From Eubacterium xylanophilum ATCC 35991 (lineage in GTDB: Bacteria > Bacillota > Clostridia > Lachnospirales > Lachnospiraceae): a stretch of 64,000 bases of DNA. Location: the NCBI RefSeq assembly GCF_000518685.1, contig NZ_KI912472.1:22628-86627 (forward strand), in the 5' to 3' direction. Shown in pieces: positions 45,083 to 54,368 of this stretch; the stretch's first letter is position 1; each line of letters opens with the position of its first letter. Both the position numbers and the translations under genes were made by a program. The notes below the pieces were generated by a model, which saw nothing but the letters and a program-made list of their open reading frames with translations, was not told the DNA's origin and did no database searches.

Positions 45083-45733
45083 TCAACCAATTGATATTTT
45101 GTCCTTAATTTTGTTAAAAACTCCTTCTTTTATGCCCGGTATGTTCATCAAATCCTCTATTTTTTTGAACTTACCAGTACTCTCCCTATACTCTATTATA
45201 GCATCGGCCTTTGACTCACCCACACCGCTTAAAGTCATGAGTTCGTCCCTCGTAGCCTTGTTCAGGTCAACCTTTATGCCCTCTGCTAAACTCTCATTAC
45301 CGGAATCAGCTTTTCTTTGCTTCTCTAACTTGTTGACCTCGGACTTGGTTGGAATAACTAATTGCATGCCATCGTCTAGGGATTCAGCCATATTTATCGT
45401 ATTCTTTGCTGCATTCTTCTTAAAGCCCCCAGCTTTCTTAATGACATCAACTATTCGAGGTTTATGGTCAAATATATATACATCAGGTCTCTTAACTGCA
45501 CCGACCACGTGGATGTATATCATTTCTTTGTTTTTGGAAAAACTTGCCCTAGCAGGGCTTGGGCTTGATTCAGAGAACTCCCGGTGAGTTCCACCAGCAT
45601 AAGCCACTTCCCCCGCTTCCAAAAAAGAATCGTCGCTATTCCCTGACATAGGTTTTTCATAGACAAACCAAACAATGCCAAGGATAACAGCGAATAGAAT
45701 AATCAGAATAATATTTTTGTTATTAGTTTTCAA
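45083..45733 (-). CDS. comEA: ComEA-type DNA receptor (SLBB + helix-hairpin-helix)
   Basis: Membrane-anchored double-stranded DNA receptor for transformation. About 216 residues: an N-terminal membrane segment, a linker, a SLBB domain (IYIHVVGAVKRPDVY, about 85-145) and two C-terminal HhH motifs (VDLNKATRDELMTLSGVGES and IPGIKEGVFNKIKDKI). The start is placed at a TTG with GGAG 6 bases upstream; an ATG four codons earlier has no ribosome site. It leads an operon comEA-regulator-kinase-GerMN-comEC, the ends of which are DNA-uptake genes. Confidence 0.92.
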   Translation of the reverse strand: MKTNNKNIILIILFAVILGIVWFVYEKPMSGNSDDSFLEAGEVAYAGGTHREFSESSPSPARASFSKNKEMIYIHVVGAVKRPDVYIFDHKPRIVDVIKKAGGFKKNAAKNTINMAESLDDGMQLVIPTKSEVNKLEKQRKADSGNESLAEGIKVDLNKATRDELMTLSGVGESKADAIIEYRESTGKFKKIEDLMNIPGIKEGVFNKIKDKISIG

Positions 45734-45774
45734 TAATATCTCCATTCCGAAGAATTATCCAGATGCATAATAAC

Positions 45775-45803
45775 ATTGTACCAACTAATTATCCAAATTA
45801 CAA
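45775..45803 (-). promoter_or_regulatory. Promoter for the comEA operon
   Basis: Minus strand TTGTAA (45798-45803), 17 bases, TACAAT (45775-45780), about 40 bases upstream of comEA. No terminator is obvious after leuD, so leuCD transcripts may also read in. Confidence 0.7.
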
Positions 45804-45834
45804 TATGTTTTTTTATATTAAAATATTCCGAAAC

Positions 45835-46326
45835 TTATGCATTCTTTGAATTAATATAATTCATAAGTCCTTCGGCCTTAATAATCTTCTGCATAAACTC
45901 TGGGAAAGCCTGTCCTTGATAGCTTTCACCCTTAGTTTTGTTGTAAATTATACCTGAGTCAAAGTCTATTTCCACAGAGTCACCTGCGTCAATATTCTCT
46001 GCAGCTTCTTTACATTCAATAATTGGAAGACCGATATTAATAGCATTTCTATAAAAAATTCTCGCAAATGTCTCTGCAATTACGCAACTAACACCTGACG
46101 CCTTAATAGAAATTGGAGCATGCTCTCTTGATGATCCGCAACCAAAGTTCTTTGTTGCCACGATAATATCACCCTTCTGAACATTTTTTGCAAAATCCTT
46201 GTCTATATCTTCCATACAGTGTGTCGCCAACTCAGCAGGATCTGATGAATTCAGATATCTAGCTGGGATGATAACATCCGTATCTACATTGTCGCCGTAC
46301 TTAAATACTTTACCTAAAGCTTTCAT
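45835..46326 (-). CDS. leuD: 3-isopropylmalate dehydratase small subunit
   Basis: Swivel subunit of isopropylmalate isomerase in leucine synthesis. The 163-residue sequence shows [18 protein letters not shown], the substrate loop [10 protein letters not shown] and [11 protein letters not shown], all in order. It is the short archaeal/clostridial-type subunit (about 160 residues, not 200). AAGGAGG precedes the ATG. It follows leuC by 21 bases. The same family can serve homoaconitase-like roles, but ilvC at the window's right end supports branched-chain synthesis. Confidence 0.94.
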   Translation of the reverse strand: MKALGKVFKYGDNVDTDVIIPARYLNSSDPAELATHCMEDIDKDFAKNVQKGDIIVATKNFGCGSSREHAPISIKASGVSCVIAETFARIFYRNAINIGLPIIECKEAAENIDAGDSVEIDFDSGIIYNKTKGESYQGQAFPEFMQKIIKAEGLMNYINSKNA

Positions 46327-46347
46327 CTTCTCTTCCTCCTTCTCAAG

Positions 46348-47613
46348 TTACATTCCAAGCTCTGATGGCTCAGAAATCTTACCGGTAACTGCACTAGCTG
46401 CTGCGACTGCCGGACTTGCAAGGTAAATCTCTGATGTGACATCACCCATTCTTCCGACAAAGTTTCTGTTAGTAGTTGCAACTGCTCTCTCACCAGCAGC
46501 AAGAATACCCATATGACCACCAAGACATGGACCACATGTAGGAGTGCTGACAATGGCACCGGCCTCGATGAATGTCTTCAACAAGCCCTCTTCCATTGCC
46601 TGAAGATAAATCTTCTGGGTTGCAGGAATGATAATACATCTAATTCCCTTCTTAACCTTGTTGTTCTCAAGAATCTTAGCAGCTACGCGAAGGTCTTCGA
46701 TTCGTCCATTTGTACAAGAACCGATAACAACCTGATCGATTGTAACCTCGCCTGCTTCCTTTACTGTCTTAGTATTCTCTGGAAGATGTGGAAATGCCAC
46801 AGTAGAATCGAGTTTATCAAGGTCGATAACAATCTCCTCATCGTACTCAGCATCCTCATCTGCCTCATATACCTTATATTCTTTATTTGAATGCTCTTCC
46901 ATATAAGCAATCGTCTTCTCATCAACTGGGAAAATACCATTCTTGGCACCTGCCTCAATTGCCATATTGGCAATTGTAAATCTATCATCCATAGACAAGT
47001 TTGCAATTCCATCTCCCACGAACTCCAGTGAGCGATAGAGCGCACCATCTACACCAATCTTTCCAATCAGGTGAAGAATTACATCTTTTCCGCTTACCCA
47101 TGGCTTAAGCTTTCCTGTCACAACAACCTTAATTGCAGATGGAACCTTAAACCAAGCCTGTCCGGTTATCATACCGGCTCCCATATCTGTACTTCCAACA
47201 CCTGTTGAAAATGCACCGAGAGCTCCATATGTACATGTATGAGAGTCAGCACCAATACATGTCTCACCAGCCACAATCAAACCTTTTTCCGGCAAAAGTG
47301 CATGCTCGATACCCATCTCGCCAACTTCAAAATAGTTTGTAATTCCCTGTGCCTTGGCATACTCGCGAACACACTTGCAGTGCTCTGCTGACTTTATATC
47401 TTTATTGGGAGTAAAATGATCCGGTACCAAAGCCACCTTATCCTTGTGAAAGACTGTCTTCTTGTTCAGCTTTTCAACCTCGTGAATTGCCACAGGTCCA
47501 GTAATATCATTTGCCAAAACAAGATCAAGATTAGCCTCTATAAGCTGCCCTGCCTTTACCGATTCGAGTCCTGCATGTGCTGCAAGGATCTTTTGCGTCA
47601 TTGTCATTCCCAT
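46348..47613 (-). CDS. leuC: 3-isopropylmalate dehydratase large subunit
   Basis: Catalytic aconitase-family subunit that isomerises 2- to 3-isopropylmalate with a 4Fe-4S cluster. Cluster cysteines lie in VIGSCTNGR and [13 protein letters not shown]. Also typical are [16 protein letters not shown] and [16 protein letters not shown]. At 421 residues it is the short clostridial/archaeal form. GAGGTGATAAAAG precedes the ATG. The leader of about 50 bases holds a small CGCTA/TAGCG hairpin (47650-47663) but no T-box or leader peptide. Confidence 0.95.
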   Translation of the reverse strand: MGMTMTQKILAAHAGLESVKAGQLIEANLDLVLANDITGPVAIHEVEKLNKKTVFHKDKVALVPDHFTPNKDIKSAEHCKCVREYAKAQGITNYFEVGEMGIEHALLPEKGLIVAGETCIGADSHTCTYGALGAFSTGVGSTDMGAGMITGQAWFKVPSAIKVVVTGKLKPWVSGKDVILHLIGKIGVDGALYRSLEFVGDGIANLSMDDRFTIANMAIEAGAKNGIFPVDEKTIAYMEEHSNKEYKVYEADEDAEYDEEIVIDLDKLDSTVAFPHLPENTKTVKEAGEVTIDQVVIGSCTNGRIEDLRVAAKILENNKVKKGIRCIIIPATQKIYLQAMEEGLLKTFIEAGAIVSTPTCGPCLGGHMGILAAGERAVATTNRNFVGRMGDVTSEIYLASPAVAAASAVTGKISEPSELGM

Positions 47614-47671
47614 CTTTTATCACCTCATTAAATAATCTTTTGAATCTTACGCTATTTTAGCGCTTAAAAAT

Positions 47672-47700
47672 ATTGTAATATGATTTAATACTTTTGTAAA
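47672..47700 (-). promoter_or_regulatory. Promoter for leuCD
   Basis: Minus strand TTTACA (47695-47700), 17 bases, TACAAT (47672-47677), downstream of the J-domain gene. Confidence 0.75.
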
Positions 47701-47733
47701 GATATTTTTTTCATATTATATGTAAATATTCTG

Positions 47734-48402
47734 TCAACACAGGCAGCTTAAGCAGCTGCAACATGCGTAATCAAGGCAAAGGCTATTTCCGCCACATGGA
47801 CAACAGTAAACTCCGCTGCCACCGGATGTGTTAGTATAATAAGCATTTCCGCCTCCAAAACCCCCTCCAAAGGGGTTTCCTCCGTAACCACCGGAATACG
47901 GATTGGCATTATATCCATTGGATATCTGCTGATACAGCTGCATATACTCTGCATTTCCCGGTTCCATTTCGACGGCTCGCTTAGAATAATCTCTTGCTAT
48001 AATATTATTTCCAAGCCCCATATTGGCAATTGCACTAAAGTAATACCATCTGGCATTTCTGTCACTCATGCTATTCAGAACATTTATAGCTTGGTTATAA
48101 GCACCACTTCTGATATAGTTAAATGCCGCCATATGATGGGCATCATCTTCATTATAGCTCTGATTTTGTCCATAGGTTTGTCCACCATAACTTCCTGTTT
48201 TTCCAGACCTGATGTCAACTATCTGCTTATATGCCTCCTGAACTTGTTTGAACTTCTCTGCTGCTGCATTTTGCTCCTGTTCAGATTTGCCAATATATGA
48301 GTCGGGATGATATTTCCTACTCATCCTCTTGTATGCTTTTTTTATCTCAGCATCAGACGCATCACTGCTGACGCCCAATACCTCATATGGATTATAATAC
48401 AT
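47734..48402 (-). CDS. J-domain protein with TPR-like region and C-terminal cysteine string
   Basis: A 222-residue protein. Residues 1-68 form a J domain with the HPD motif (KYHPDSY), which should stimulate an Hsp70 (DnaK). A TPR-like helical pair follows (about 95-165; [17 protein letters not shown]), then a Gly/Asn/Tyr-rich linker, and a tail with nine cysteines in the last 22 residues, ending in CLC. It lacks the DnaJ zinc-finger and C-terminal client domains, so it is a specialised J-protein. The layout resembles eukaryotic cysteine-string proteins (J domain, linker, acylated Cys cluster), which is an analogy only. AAGGGGAG precedes the ATG, which overlaps the end of the DUF5685 gene by 11 bases. 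Confidence 0.9.
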   Translation of the reverse strand: MYYNPYEVLGVSSDASDAEIKKAYKRMSRKYHPDSYIGKSEQEQNAAAEKFKQVQEAYKQIVDIRSGKTGSYGGQTYGQNQSYNEDDAHHMAAFNYIRSGAYNQAINVLNSMSDRNARWYYFSAIANMGLGNNIIARDYSKRAVEMEPGNAEYMQLYQQISNGYNANPYSGGYGGNPFGGGFGGGNAYYTNTSGGSGVYCCPCGGNSLCLDYACCSCLSCLC

Positions 48403-49222
48403 GTTTTCTCCCCTTTTCTTTGGAATCATACTTCCATAATTGTACTTTCATTCCCTCGTATAAAATGTTCCGCAAGAGGTTCAAATCCCTCTCCAAAGGG
48501 AGTTTTTCAAATTCAATTATAGCTAATCTAGCTGTATACTCCAGATCATTTTTTATTAATTTCTCGTCAAAATCCTTGTACTTTAATACATTATAGGCAC
48601 CGGTCTTTTGATCCTTTTTAAGATCTATCAGAGCATCTAATAGATATATATACTTTCCGAGATAGAATCCCATTTTCTCAAGTATTTCCTTAAAAGCATC
48701 ATCTCGATAAGAAAAAATACAGCCAAGTATCTCTCCAAAAGGACGACTTATCCTATCTATATCTTGACAATTATCTTTTTCAAGCACTGATAGTTCCTTT
48801 AGCTTTCTTCTTATAAACTTTGCCTTTTCGGAATATTTATCTTCTATTCTCCTAACTCTGTTTCTTAGAACAGAAGCACCTATCAATCCCCGAACCTTTT
48901 TCTCATCGTGAAAATCATCGAGCAAGTGATAATAGGACAGAATAACATTGATATCTGCGGCATACTCCATGATGCTGTTCTGTATTATCACCTGTTTCTT
49001 CGTGGGATGAAGGCCACAGTATTCGTGTTTAATCTCATTCCTTGGCTCGTAGAGAGACGTCAGAAGAATCACCAAGAAAGTCATATCATAAGAAAGAGTG
49101 GCTCTACTCAAAATACCATTGTTCTTCCCAAGTGTTTTGCACAAGCCACAATAATAACTTCTGTATTTTCCAAATTCCTTAATCTTTAATTCCGGTTTAT
49201 TGACCGTTACATATCCGAACAT
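48392..49222 (-). CDS. DUF5685 family all-helical protein
   Basis: A 276-residue protein of DUF5685, function unknown. Visible: an N-terminal CGLC motif (about 29-32) and a further Cys-His pair (YCGLHP). An Asp-rich motif [10 protein letters not shown] lies near residue 100 and a second region, [18 protein letters not shown], near 195-215. The rest is predicted helical with many basic residues and no membrane segment. The two Asp-rich regions resemble the first and second motifs of squalene/phytoene synthases in order and spacing (see finding); this is inference. GGTGA precedes the ATG. Its 3' end overlaps the J-protein start, so the two are translationally coupled. Confidence 0.85.
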   Translation of the reverse strand: MFGYVTVNKPELKIKEFGKYRSYYCGLCKTLGKNNGILSRATLSYDMTFLVILLTSLYEPRNEIKHEYCGLHPTKKQVIIQNSIMEYAADINVILSYYHLLDDFHDEKKVRGLIGASVLRNRVRRIEDKYSEKAKFIRRKLKELSVLEKDNCQDIDRISRPFGEILGCIFSYRDDAFKEILEKMGFYLGKYIYLLDALIDLKKDQKTGAYNVLKYKDFDEKLIKNDLEYTARLAIIEFEKLPLERDLNLLRNILYEGMKVQLWKYDSKEKGRKHVL

Positions 49223-49242
49223 AAATCACCTTTTTCTCACTG

Positions 49243-49656
49243 TCAAGTTCTCTTGATAAACTGGAAACTGCATTTAGGACACTTGATGGCAATCTTGCCT
49301 CGTCCCTTTGGCACTCTGATAATTTGATGGCACTTAGGACATCTAAAAAGTCTATTTACGCCCTTTTTCTCCATATGCGCAAGCTTAAGATAATTAAAAT
49401 AGCTCTTTATGCCACCTCTGAATTTTAGATACTTTTGATTCTCTTGTTGTCTCTTATATAGCTGCCTTGAAAAGTATCTAAGTGCCCATAAAATCAATAT
49501 AACTACTTCTATTCCCCAAAAGACAAGTGTTATCCTCCTGAATACAAGATTCAAAACCATTACAATCAAATACAAGATAACAAGCGCCTTTCCCAACTCA
49601 TCTTGGCCATATCTTCCGTACATAAACTTATTATAGGCCTCAAAAAATTTTCTCAC
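49243..49656 (-). CDS. Small membrane protein with C-terminal zinc ribbon
   Basis: A 137-residue protein I do not recognise beyond its parts. Two hydrophobic segments (about 24-40 and 44-60) are followed by a basic region. A C-terminal zinc ribbon carries two CPKC knuckles (CPKCHQIIRVP and KCPKCSFQF) with a basic KGRGKIA loop between them. GTG start with GGGTGA upstream, 6 bases after the previous stop. It sits between a 72-residue membrane protein and DUF5685 in the cls-ruvAB run. The ribbon is predicted cytoplasmic. Confidence 0.8.
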   Translation of the reverse strand: MRKFFEAYNKFMYGRYGQDELGKALVILYLIVMVLNLVFRRITLVFWGIEVVILILWALRYFSRQLYKRQQENQKYLKFRGGIKSYFNYLKLAHMEKKGVNRLFRCPKCHQIIRVPKGRGKIAIKCPKCSFQFIKRT

Positions 49657-49662
49657 AATTAA

Positions 49663-49881
49663 TCACCCGTTTTTCTTCTTATTATTGACATATTTGACTG
49701 TTTCAACAATTGATATTATAACCCAAACAAGGACTAATCCATTCATGACAATGCTGATTCCTGTCCCCTTCATGAGGAGAAGAAAATATCTAACCAAATC
49801 AACAGCTATCATAACTCCTGTGCATACCCAACAAGATATCACTCCATTTTTTGGATCCTTAACTGCATTTGTATTTCCCAT
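49663..49881 (-). CDS. Small two-helix membrane protein, unknown
   Basis: A 72-residue hypothetical protein with two hydrophobic helices (about 14-34 and 41-60), a CWVC motif in the first and a basic KKKNG tail. AGGTAG lies before the ATG, 21 bases after the ruvB stop. No family is recognised. Position suggests co-transcription with ruvB upstream and the zinc-ribbon protein downstream. Confidence 0.7.
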   Translation of the reverse strand: MGNTNAVKDPKNGVISCWVCTGVMIAVDLVRYFLLLMKGTGISIVMNGLVLVWVIISIVETVKYVNNKKKNG

Positions 49882-49902
49882 ATTTACTACCTAGTATGAC
49901 TG

Positions 49903-50913
49903 TCATACTTTCCTTTCTTTTGAATTTATTATTCCGAGATGTCTATATGCTGAATCAAGAACAACTCTTCCTCTAGGGGTTCTTGCAACAAATCCACTCT
50001 TAATCAGATATGGCTCATATACATCTTCTATTGTGCCAGGATCTTCTCCTATTGCAACTGCCAAAGTTTCGATTCCAACCGGACCACCGTCAAATTTATG
50101 AATCATATTTAACAAAATCTCTCGGTCCATATTATCGAGTCCAAACTTGTCAACATCCAGTCTGTCAAGGGCGATATTAGCAACCTCTCCCGTGATGCGC
50201 CCATCAAATTCCACTTCAGCAAAGTCCCTGACTCGCTTCAAAAGTCTATTGGCAAGTCTTGGGGTTCCTCTGGATCTTCGTGCTATCTCATCGGACCCCT
50301 CTGGATCTATCCTGACTTTGAACACATCGGCCGAACGTTCTACGATTGTAGATAGTTCCTCCACTGTATAGAATTCCAACTTATTCACAACGCCAAATCT
50401 GTCTCTGAGCGGTGCTGTAAGCATACCTGCTCTCGTAGTTGCACCCACTAGAGTAAATCGTGGAAGATCAAGTCTTATACTTCTTGCCGAAGCACCCTTT
50501 CCAACCATAATATCTATGGCATAATCCTCCATTGCCGGATATAATACCTCTTCAACTTGTCTATTTAATCTGTGAATCTCATCGATAAACAACAAGTCTC
50601 CATCTTGTAAATTGTTGAGAATAGCTGCAATCTCTCCCGGCTTTTCAATTGCCGGACCACTTGTAATCTTGATATTTACATCCATCTCATTGGCTATAAT
50701 CCCAGCGAGAGTTGTCTTTCCAAGCCCCGGCGGACCATATAGCAAAACATGATCCAGAGACTCACCTCTCTTTTTGGCTGCCTCTATAAATACTTTCAAG
50801 TTCTCCTTCGCCTTAGACTGTCCTATATAACTGCTGAGAAGCTTAGGACGCAAAGAATTTTCAATTTTATAATCTTCTTCAATTATCTCCGTAGAAATCA
50901 CTCTTTTTTCCAC
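49903..50913 (-). CDS. ruvB: Holliday junction helicase motor RuvB
   Basis: AAA+ ATPase that, with RuvA, drives branch migration of Holliday junctions. The 336-residue sequence shows [11 protein letters not shown] near the start, Walker [12 protein letters not shown], Walker [10 protein letters not shown], sensor 1 [10 protein letters not shown] with the arginine finger in PLRDRFG, and the winged-helix C-terminus around [12 protein letters not shown]. Length is normal. It follows ruvA by 16 bases. RuvC is not in the window. Confidence 0.98.
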   Translation of the reverse strand: MEKRVISTEIIEEDYKIENSLRPKLLSSYIGQSKAKENLKVFIEAAKKRGESLDHVLLYGPPGLGKTTLAGIIANEMDVNIKITSGPAIEKPGEIAAILNNLQDGDLLFIDEIHRLNRQVEEVLYPAMEDYAIDIMVGKGASARSIRLDLPRFTLVGATTRAGMLTAPLRDRFGVVNKLEFYTVEELSTIVERSADVFKVRIDPEGSDEIARRSRGTPRLANRLLKRVRDFAEVEFDGRITGEVANIALDRLDVDKFGLDNMDREILLNMIHKFDGGPVGIETLAVAIGEDPGTIEDVYEPYLIKSGFVARTPRGRVVLDSAYRHLGIINSKERKV

Positions 50914-50929
50914 TTAATTCTCCTCCGGT

Positions 50930-51541
50930 TTACAGTTTTTTCAAGGCTTCCTTGATGATCGCCTCCACATCCATAGTCTCTATCTCTTCTATTCCACTTA
51001 TGGCTTTCTTGGCCTCATTTTGTGAGAAGCCAAGGCTTGTAAGTGCTTCTAATGCTTCTCTCACATCGCTCTTGTCATCTGCACTACCAACAATTGCTCG
51101 CATCTCACCGCGGTCCAACATCTTCTCTATCGACTCATCTAATTGTATTCTATCTTTGAGCTCCAGTACAAGTTTTCCCGCAGTCTTCTTGCCAATTCCC
51201 GGTGCCTTGGCAATTGCAGCAGCGTCATCTGATAAAATTGCCATTCTAAGAGTATCTATATCAAGTGTTGACAGTATACCAACTGCCACCTTTGGTCCAA
51301 TCCCACTGACCTTTATCAAGAGTTTGAACATTTCCAGGTCATCTCTTGTAATAAATCCATATAGTGATATGTCATCTTCTCGCACAGACATATATGTATA
51401 TATTTTCACTTCTGACCCGACGTGGGGCAACTCCTGGATTGTACTTGTAGGCACCATTATCTCAAAGCCAATATTATTTGATTCTATTACTATACTGGTT
51501 TCATCGAAGGAATCCAGTATTCCCCGTATATGTGAAATCAA
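50930..51541 (-). CDS. ruvA: Holliday junction-binding protein RuvA
   Basis: Tetrameric junction-binding partner of RuvB. The 203-residue sequence starts MISHIRGILDSF (OB domain), has two HhH motifs (LIKVSGIGPKVAVGIL and IAKAPGIGKKTAGKLVLELKD) and a C-terminal UBA-like domain (ALTSLGFSQNEAKKAI) that contacts RuvB. Start is TTG with GGAGAG 7-8 bases upstream. It begins 20 bases after the cls stop, so the repair genes share the cls transcript. Confidence 0.97.
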   Translation of the reverse strand: MISHIRGILDSFDETSIVIESNNIGFEIMVPTSTIQELPHVGSEVKIYTYMSVREDDISLYGFITRDDLEMFKLLIKVSGIGPKVAVGILSTLDIDTLRMAILSDDAAAIAKAPGIGKKTAGKLVLELKDRIQLDESIEKMLDRGEMRAIVGSADDKSDVREALEALTSLGFSQNEAKKAISGIEEIETMDVEAIIKEALKKL

Positions 51542-51561
51542 TTTAATCTCTCCAATCTTTA

Positions 51562-53109
51562 CTATATTAGCGGTGACAATATGTTGAAGAACGCCTGATA
51601 AGCTTTGTGTTTAATTGGTCTTTGCAACCACTGCTCATAACTTATCTCTCTGCATTTTCCAAATGTATTTTCAATATCTTCATTTACCTCTGCCGTAAAC
51701 TCCTTGTCATATACCCATATTCCATTTTCAAAATGCAGATAGAAACTGCGGTAATCCATATTAATCGAGCCAACTACTGCACAGTGTTCATTCATAATCA
51801 CCTTCGAGTGAACAAATCCCTGTTCGTACTCAAAAACTCTGATTCCCGCCTTGAGTAGGTTTCCATAATTATACTCTGTAAACCGCTTTACATACTTTTT
51901 ATCCGGTATTCCGGGAGTTATAATTCTAACATCAACTCCCCTAATTCTCGCCTCGATCAAATCTTGCATGATTTTCTCCGGCAAAATCAGATATGGTGTC
52001 ATGATATATAGCTTGCTACCTGCATAATTAATCATCTGCTCATAGACATTTTCCACATAACTATAGGTTCTATAAGCGGGTCCATCCTTCAAAGCATGGC
52101 AGTATTTCTCACCGCAATATCCCATATCATCTTTCAAATATCTAGTCACATCGATGTCATTGTCATTCATGGCCATCCACATGTCCATAAAAGTCAATAC
52201 AACGCTTTTTACCACATCTCCCTTGACTCTAATACCGGCATCTTTCCAATATCCAAATCGCTCAATTAGGTTGGCATACTCATCTGCCAGGTTAAATCCA
52301 CCTGTATATGCCACAGTTCCATCTATAACTACTATTTTTTCATGAGTTCTAAAATTCATATAAAAGTTATGGAAGTACTTATGAATCGGGTTAAATATTC
52401 TGATATTAATCCCCTCTTCCTCAAGTCGCTCCGCAAAATCCACAGATGTCCTGAACATGCTTCCAAAATCATCTACAATTAGATTTACTTCAACTCCCTC
52501 TCTGGCTTTTCTAACAAGAATTTCATGAACTCTATTCCACACTTCACCTTCGGCCACAATAAAGAACTCCATGAGGATAAAGTCCTTTGCCTGCTCTAGA
52601 TCCTCTATCATAGCGTCTATCACACTCTCTCCGGTGCTATAATACTTGACATCATTGTTGGCATAGAGTGGTGAACCCATGGCATACATATATCTTGTCA
52701 TCCTCGAGCTGACAGGATGCATCTCGGAAAACCTATCTAACAGTTGTCTGTCATAATCCTGATATTTATCATTCTTGATGGATTTTTCTGCTATCTTGGC
52801 ATTGAGCTTAACCTGCTTTCTCCTATGTCCCCAAAGCATAAACATAATCAATCCGGAAATTGGAAAGATAAGCATGGCACTCATCCATGAAAATTTATAT
52901 GACAAACTTCGATTATCTATTGATAATAATATTATTCCCAAAACATTGCATATCTCGAGAACAACAAAGGCTATCGTTCCATATTCCCTTAAGAATAGAG
53001 TGGGAATAATAACTACTAGACATTGAACAATTACAAGTATAGCTACGATAGTAGCTCTTGCCCCGCCACTCCTACTACTCTTAACTTTTGTAATACCTTT
53101 ATCTGACAT
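51562..53109 (-). CDS. cls: Cardiolipin synthase (PLD type)
   Basis: Joins two phosphatidylglycerol molecules into cardiolipin. The 515-residue protein has two N-terminal membrane helices (about 20-75) and two phospholipase D motifs: RTHEKIVVIDGTVAYTGGFN and VHSKVIMNEHCAVVGSIN, both HxK(x4)D. I place the start at ATG 53109, 9 bases after AAGAGG; the open frame extends six codons up to a TTG that contains that site. It heads the minus-strand unit cls-ruvAB-unknowns-DUF5685-J-protein. A TATAAT (about 53150-53160, minus strand) inside a GCTAAT/ATTAGC palindrome is a likely -10. Confidence 0.93.
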   Translation of the reverse strand: MSDKGITKVKSSRSGGARATIVAILVIVQCLVVIIPTLFLREYGTIAFVVLEICNVLGIILLSIDNRSLSYKFSWMSAMLIFPISGLIMFMLWGHRRKQVKLNAKIAEKSIKNDKYQDYDRQLLDRFSEMHPVSSRMTRYMYAMGSPLYANNDVKYYSTGESVIDAMIEDLEQAKDFILMEFFIVAEGEVWNRVHEILVRKAREGVEVNLIVDDFGSMFRTSVDFAERLEEEGINIRIFNPIHKYFHNFYMNFRTHEKIVVIDGTVAYTGGFNLADEYANLIERFGYWKDAGIRVKGDVVKSVVLTFMDMWMAMNDNDIDVTRYLKDDMGYCGEKYCHALKDGPAYRTYSYVENVYEQMINYAGSKLYIMTPYLILPEKIMQDLIEARIRGVDVRIITPGIPDKKYVKRFTEYNYGNLLKAGIRVFEYEQGFVHSKVIMNEHCAVVGSINMDYRSFYLHFENGIWVYDKEFTAEVNEDIENTFGKCREISYEQWLQRPIKHKAYQAFFNILSPLI

Positions 53110-53143
53110 CTCAACATACCTCTTCAAAAATCAATTAAAGTGT

Positions 53144-53170
53144 GCTAATATATATTATATACAAATTAGC
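53144..53170. promoter_or_regulatory. Palindrome over the divergent cls / RNase H-like promoter region
   Basis: GCTAAT (53144-53149) and ATTAGC (53165-53170) flank an A/T-rich core that contains TATAAT read on the minus strand. The -35 for cls is weak. This could be an operator or just an A/T-rich promoter. Confidence 0.4.
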
Positions 53171-53249
53171 AACTACTAACGGATCAATTCCCGAATGCAA
53201 ATGTTACAAGTGCCTTGCATCCGATCACCACACTTGTTTATGGTATACT

Positions 53250-54368
53250 ATGCGAATTATCAATAACTCTATTTTCTTAACAACTGAAATATTTGATATT
53301 CTCAGCCAATTTGGTGGCAACTCAAAGGAGTCTTATTGTGTACTCGACATCGAGACTACCGGACTTTCTGCCTCTATCTCTTCGCTTTACATGGTGGGGA
53401 TTCTCTGGTATAACCTGGCAGGAGATAAGACTGTGTCCACCAGGCAATGGTTTGCCGACGATTACGAAAGCGAGAAAGACATCTTGCTGAGTGTTGCCAC
53501 ATTTCTCGGCAGATTTAATACTGTTGTCACATACAATGGTGATACCTTCGACATCCCGTATTTACAAAAAAAATACAAAACTCACAAGTTGGCTTCACCT
53601 TTTGATGATTTAAAAACAATTGATGTCTATGGCAAAATTCGCCATCTTAAAAATATCATCAAAAGCAAGAATCTAAAGCTTGCCACTGTGGAAAAACTCG
53701 TGGGATTTCGCAGACAGCATGAGCTCTCCGGCAGAGAGTGCATTGGTCTGTATACCGAATATATGCAGGCCAAGATTCTCAATGTTCCAAAGTCCAATGA
53801 CCTTAGGGATCAGCTTCTCTTCCACAATATGGAAGACATAATCGGAACATACCAAAGTGCGCTTTTCTTGTCATATCTAATCATGCCGGAAACCGAGCGC
53901 GTTCGCTTCTCAACTAACCATATAAATGTCAAGTTTTCCAATAAATTTATCTATCCTCAAAATGACTCCTTCGAGACCAACGGATATACTTTAACTTTCT
54001 CGAACAACACACTGTATCTCCGGACTCGCATCAAAAAGGGAGTTTTGTATCACTTTTTTGAGGATTACAAGCACTACTTCTACCTTCCTGCCGAAGATAT
54101 CGCTATTCACAAAAGTGTGGCTCAGTACATGGACCCACATCTTCGCCAGCAGGCAAAGGCATCTAATTGTTATAATAAATATAGCGGAACATTTATCCGT
54201 ATTCCACAAAACTTTAAACCTTCGATAAAGCAACTCATATTCACTCCTGAATACAAGAGTAAGGACCTATATCTACCTCTTCAGGAGTTTGAGTCTGAGA
54301 CCACTCTTCCACCTGAAATAGTCAAAACACTCAACGAGTTGGCACTATTCCTAATAACCACTATTTAG
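53250..54368 (+). CDS. YprB-like ribonuclease H-fold nuclease
   Basis: A 372-residue protein with a DEDD-type 3'-5' exonuclease domain of the RNase_H_2 (YprB-like) family. Acidic residues are in VLDIETTGLSAS, YNGDTFDIPYL, and the later NMEDIIGTYQ; the C-terminal 150 residues are unassigned. B. subtilis YprB is of unknown function. The start is uncertain. The open frame runs to 53142, but homologous sequence begins near the ATG at 53250, which has TATACT directly before it and no ribosome site. Its stop overlaps the end of the opposite-strand aminopeptidase gene by 8 bases. Confidence 0.85.
   Translation: MRIINNSIFLTTEIFDILSQFGGNSKESYCVLDIETTGLSASISSLYMVGILWYNLAGDKTVSTRQWFADDYESEKDILLSVATFLGRFNTVVTYNGDTFDIPYLQKKYKTHKLASPFDDLKTIDVYGKIRHLKNIIKSKNLKLATVEKLVGFRRQHELSGRECIGLYTEYMQAKILNVPKSNDLRDQLLFHNMEDIIGTYQSALFLSYLIMPETERVRFSTNHINVKFSNKFIYPQNDSFETNGYTLTFSNNTLYLRTRIKKGVLYHFFEDYKHYFYLPAEDIAIHKSVAQYMDPHLRQQAKASNCYNKYSGTFIRIPQNFKPSIKQLIFTPEYKSKDLYLPLQEFESETTLPPEIVKTLNELALFLITTI

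Noticed and set aside
49893-49907. Perfect inverted repeat GTATGAC/GTCATAC at the ruvB stop codon
   Set aside because: Only 7 bp with a one-base centre, overlapping the ruvB stop; no U run follows, so it is unlikely to be a terminator or operator and no pattern is shared elsewhere.
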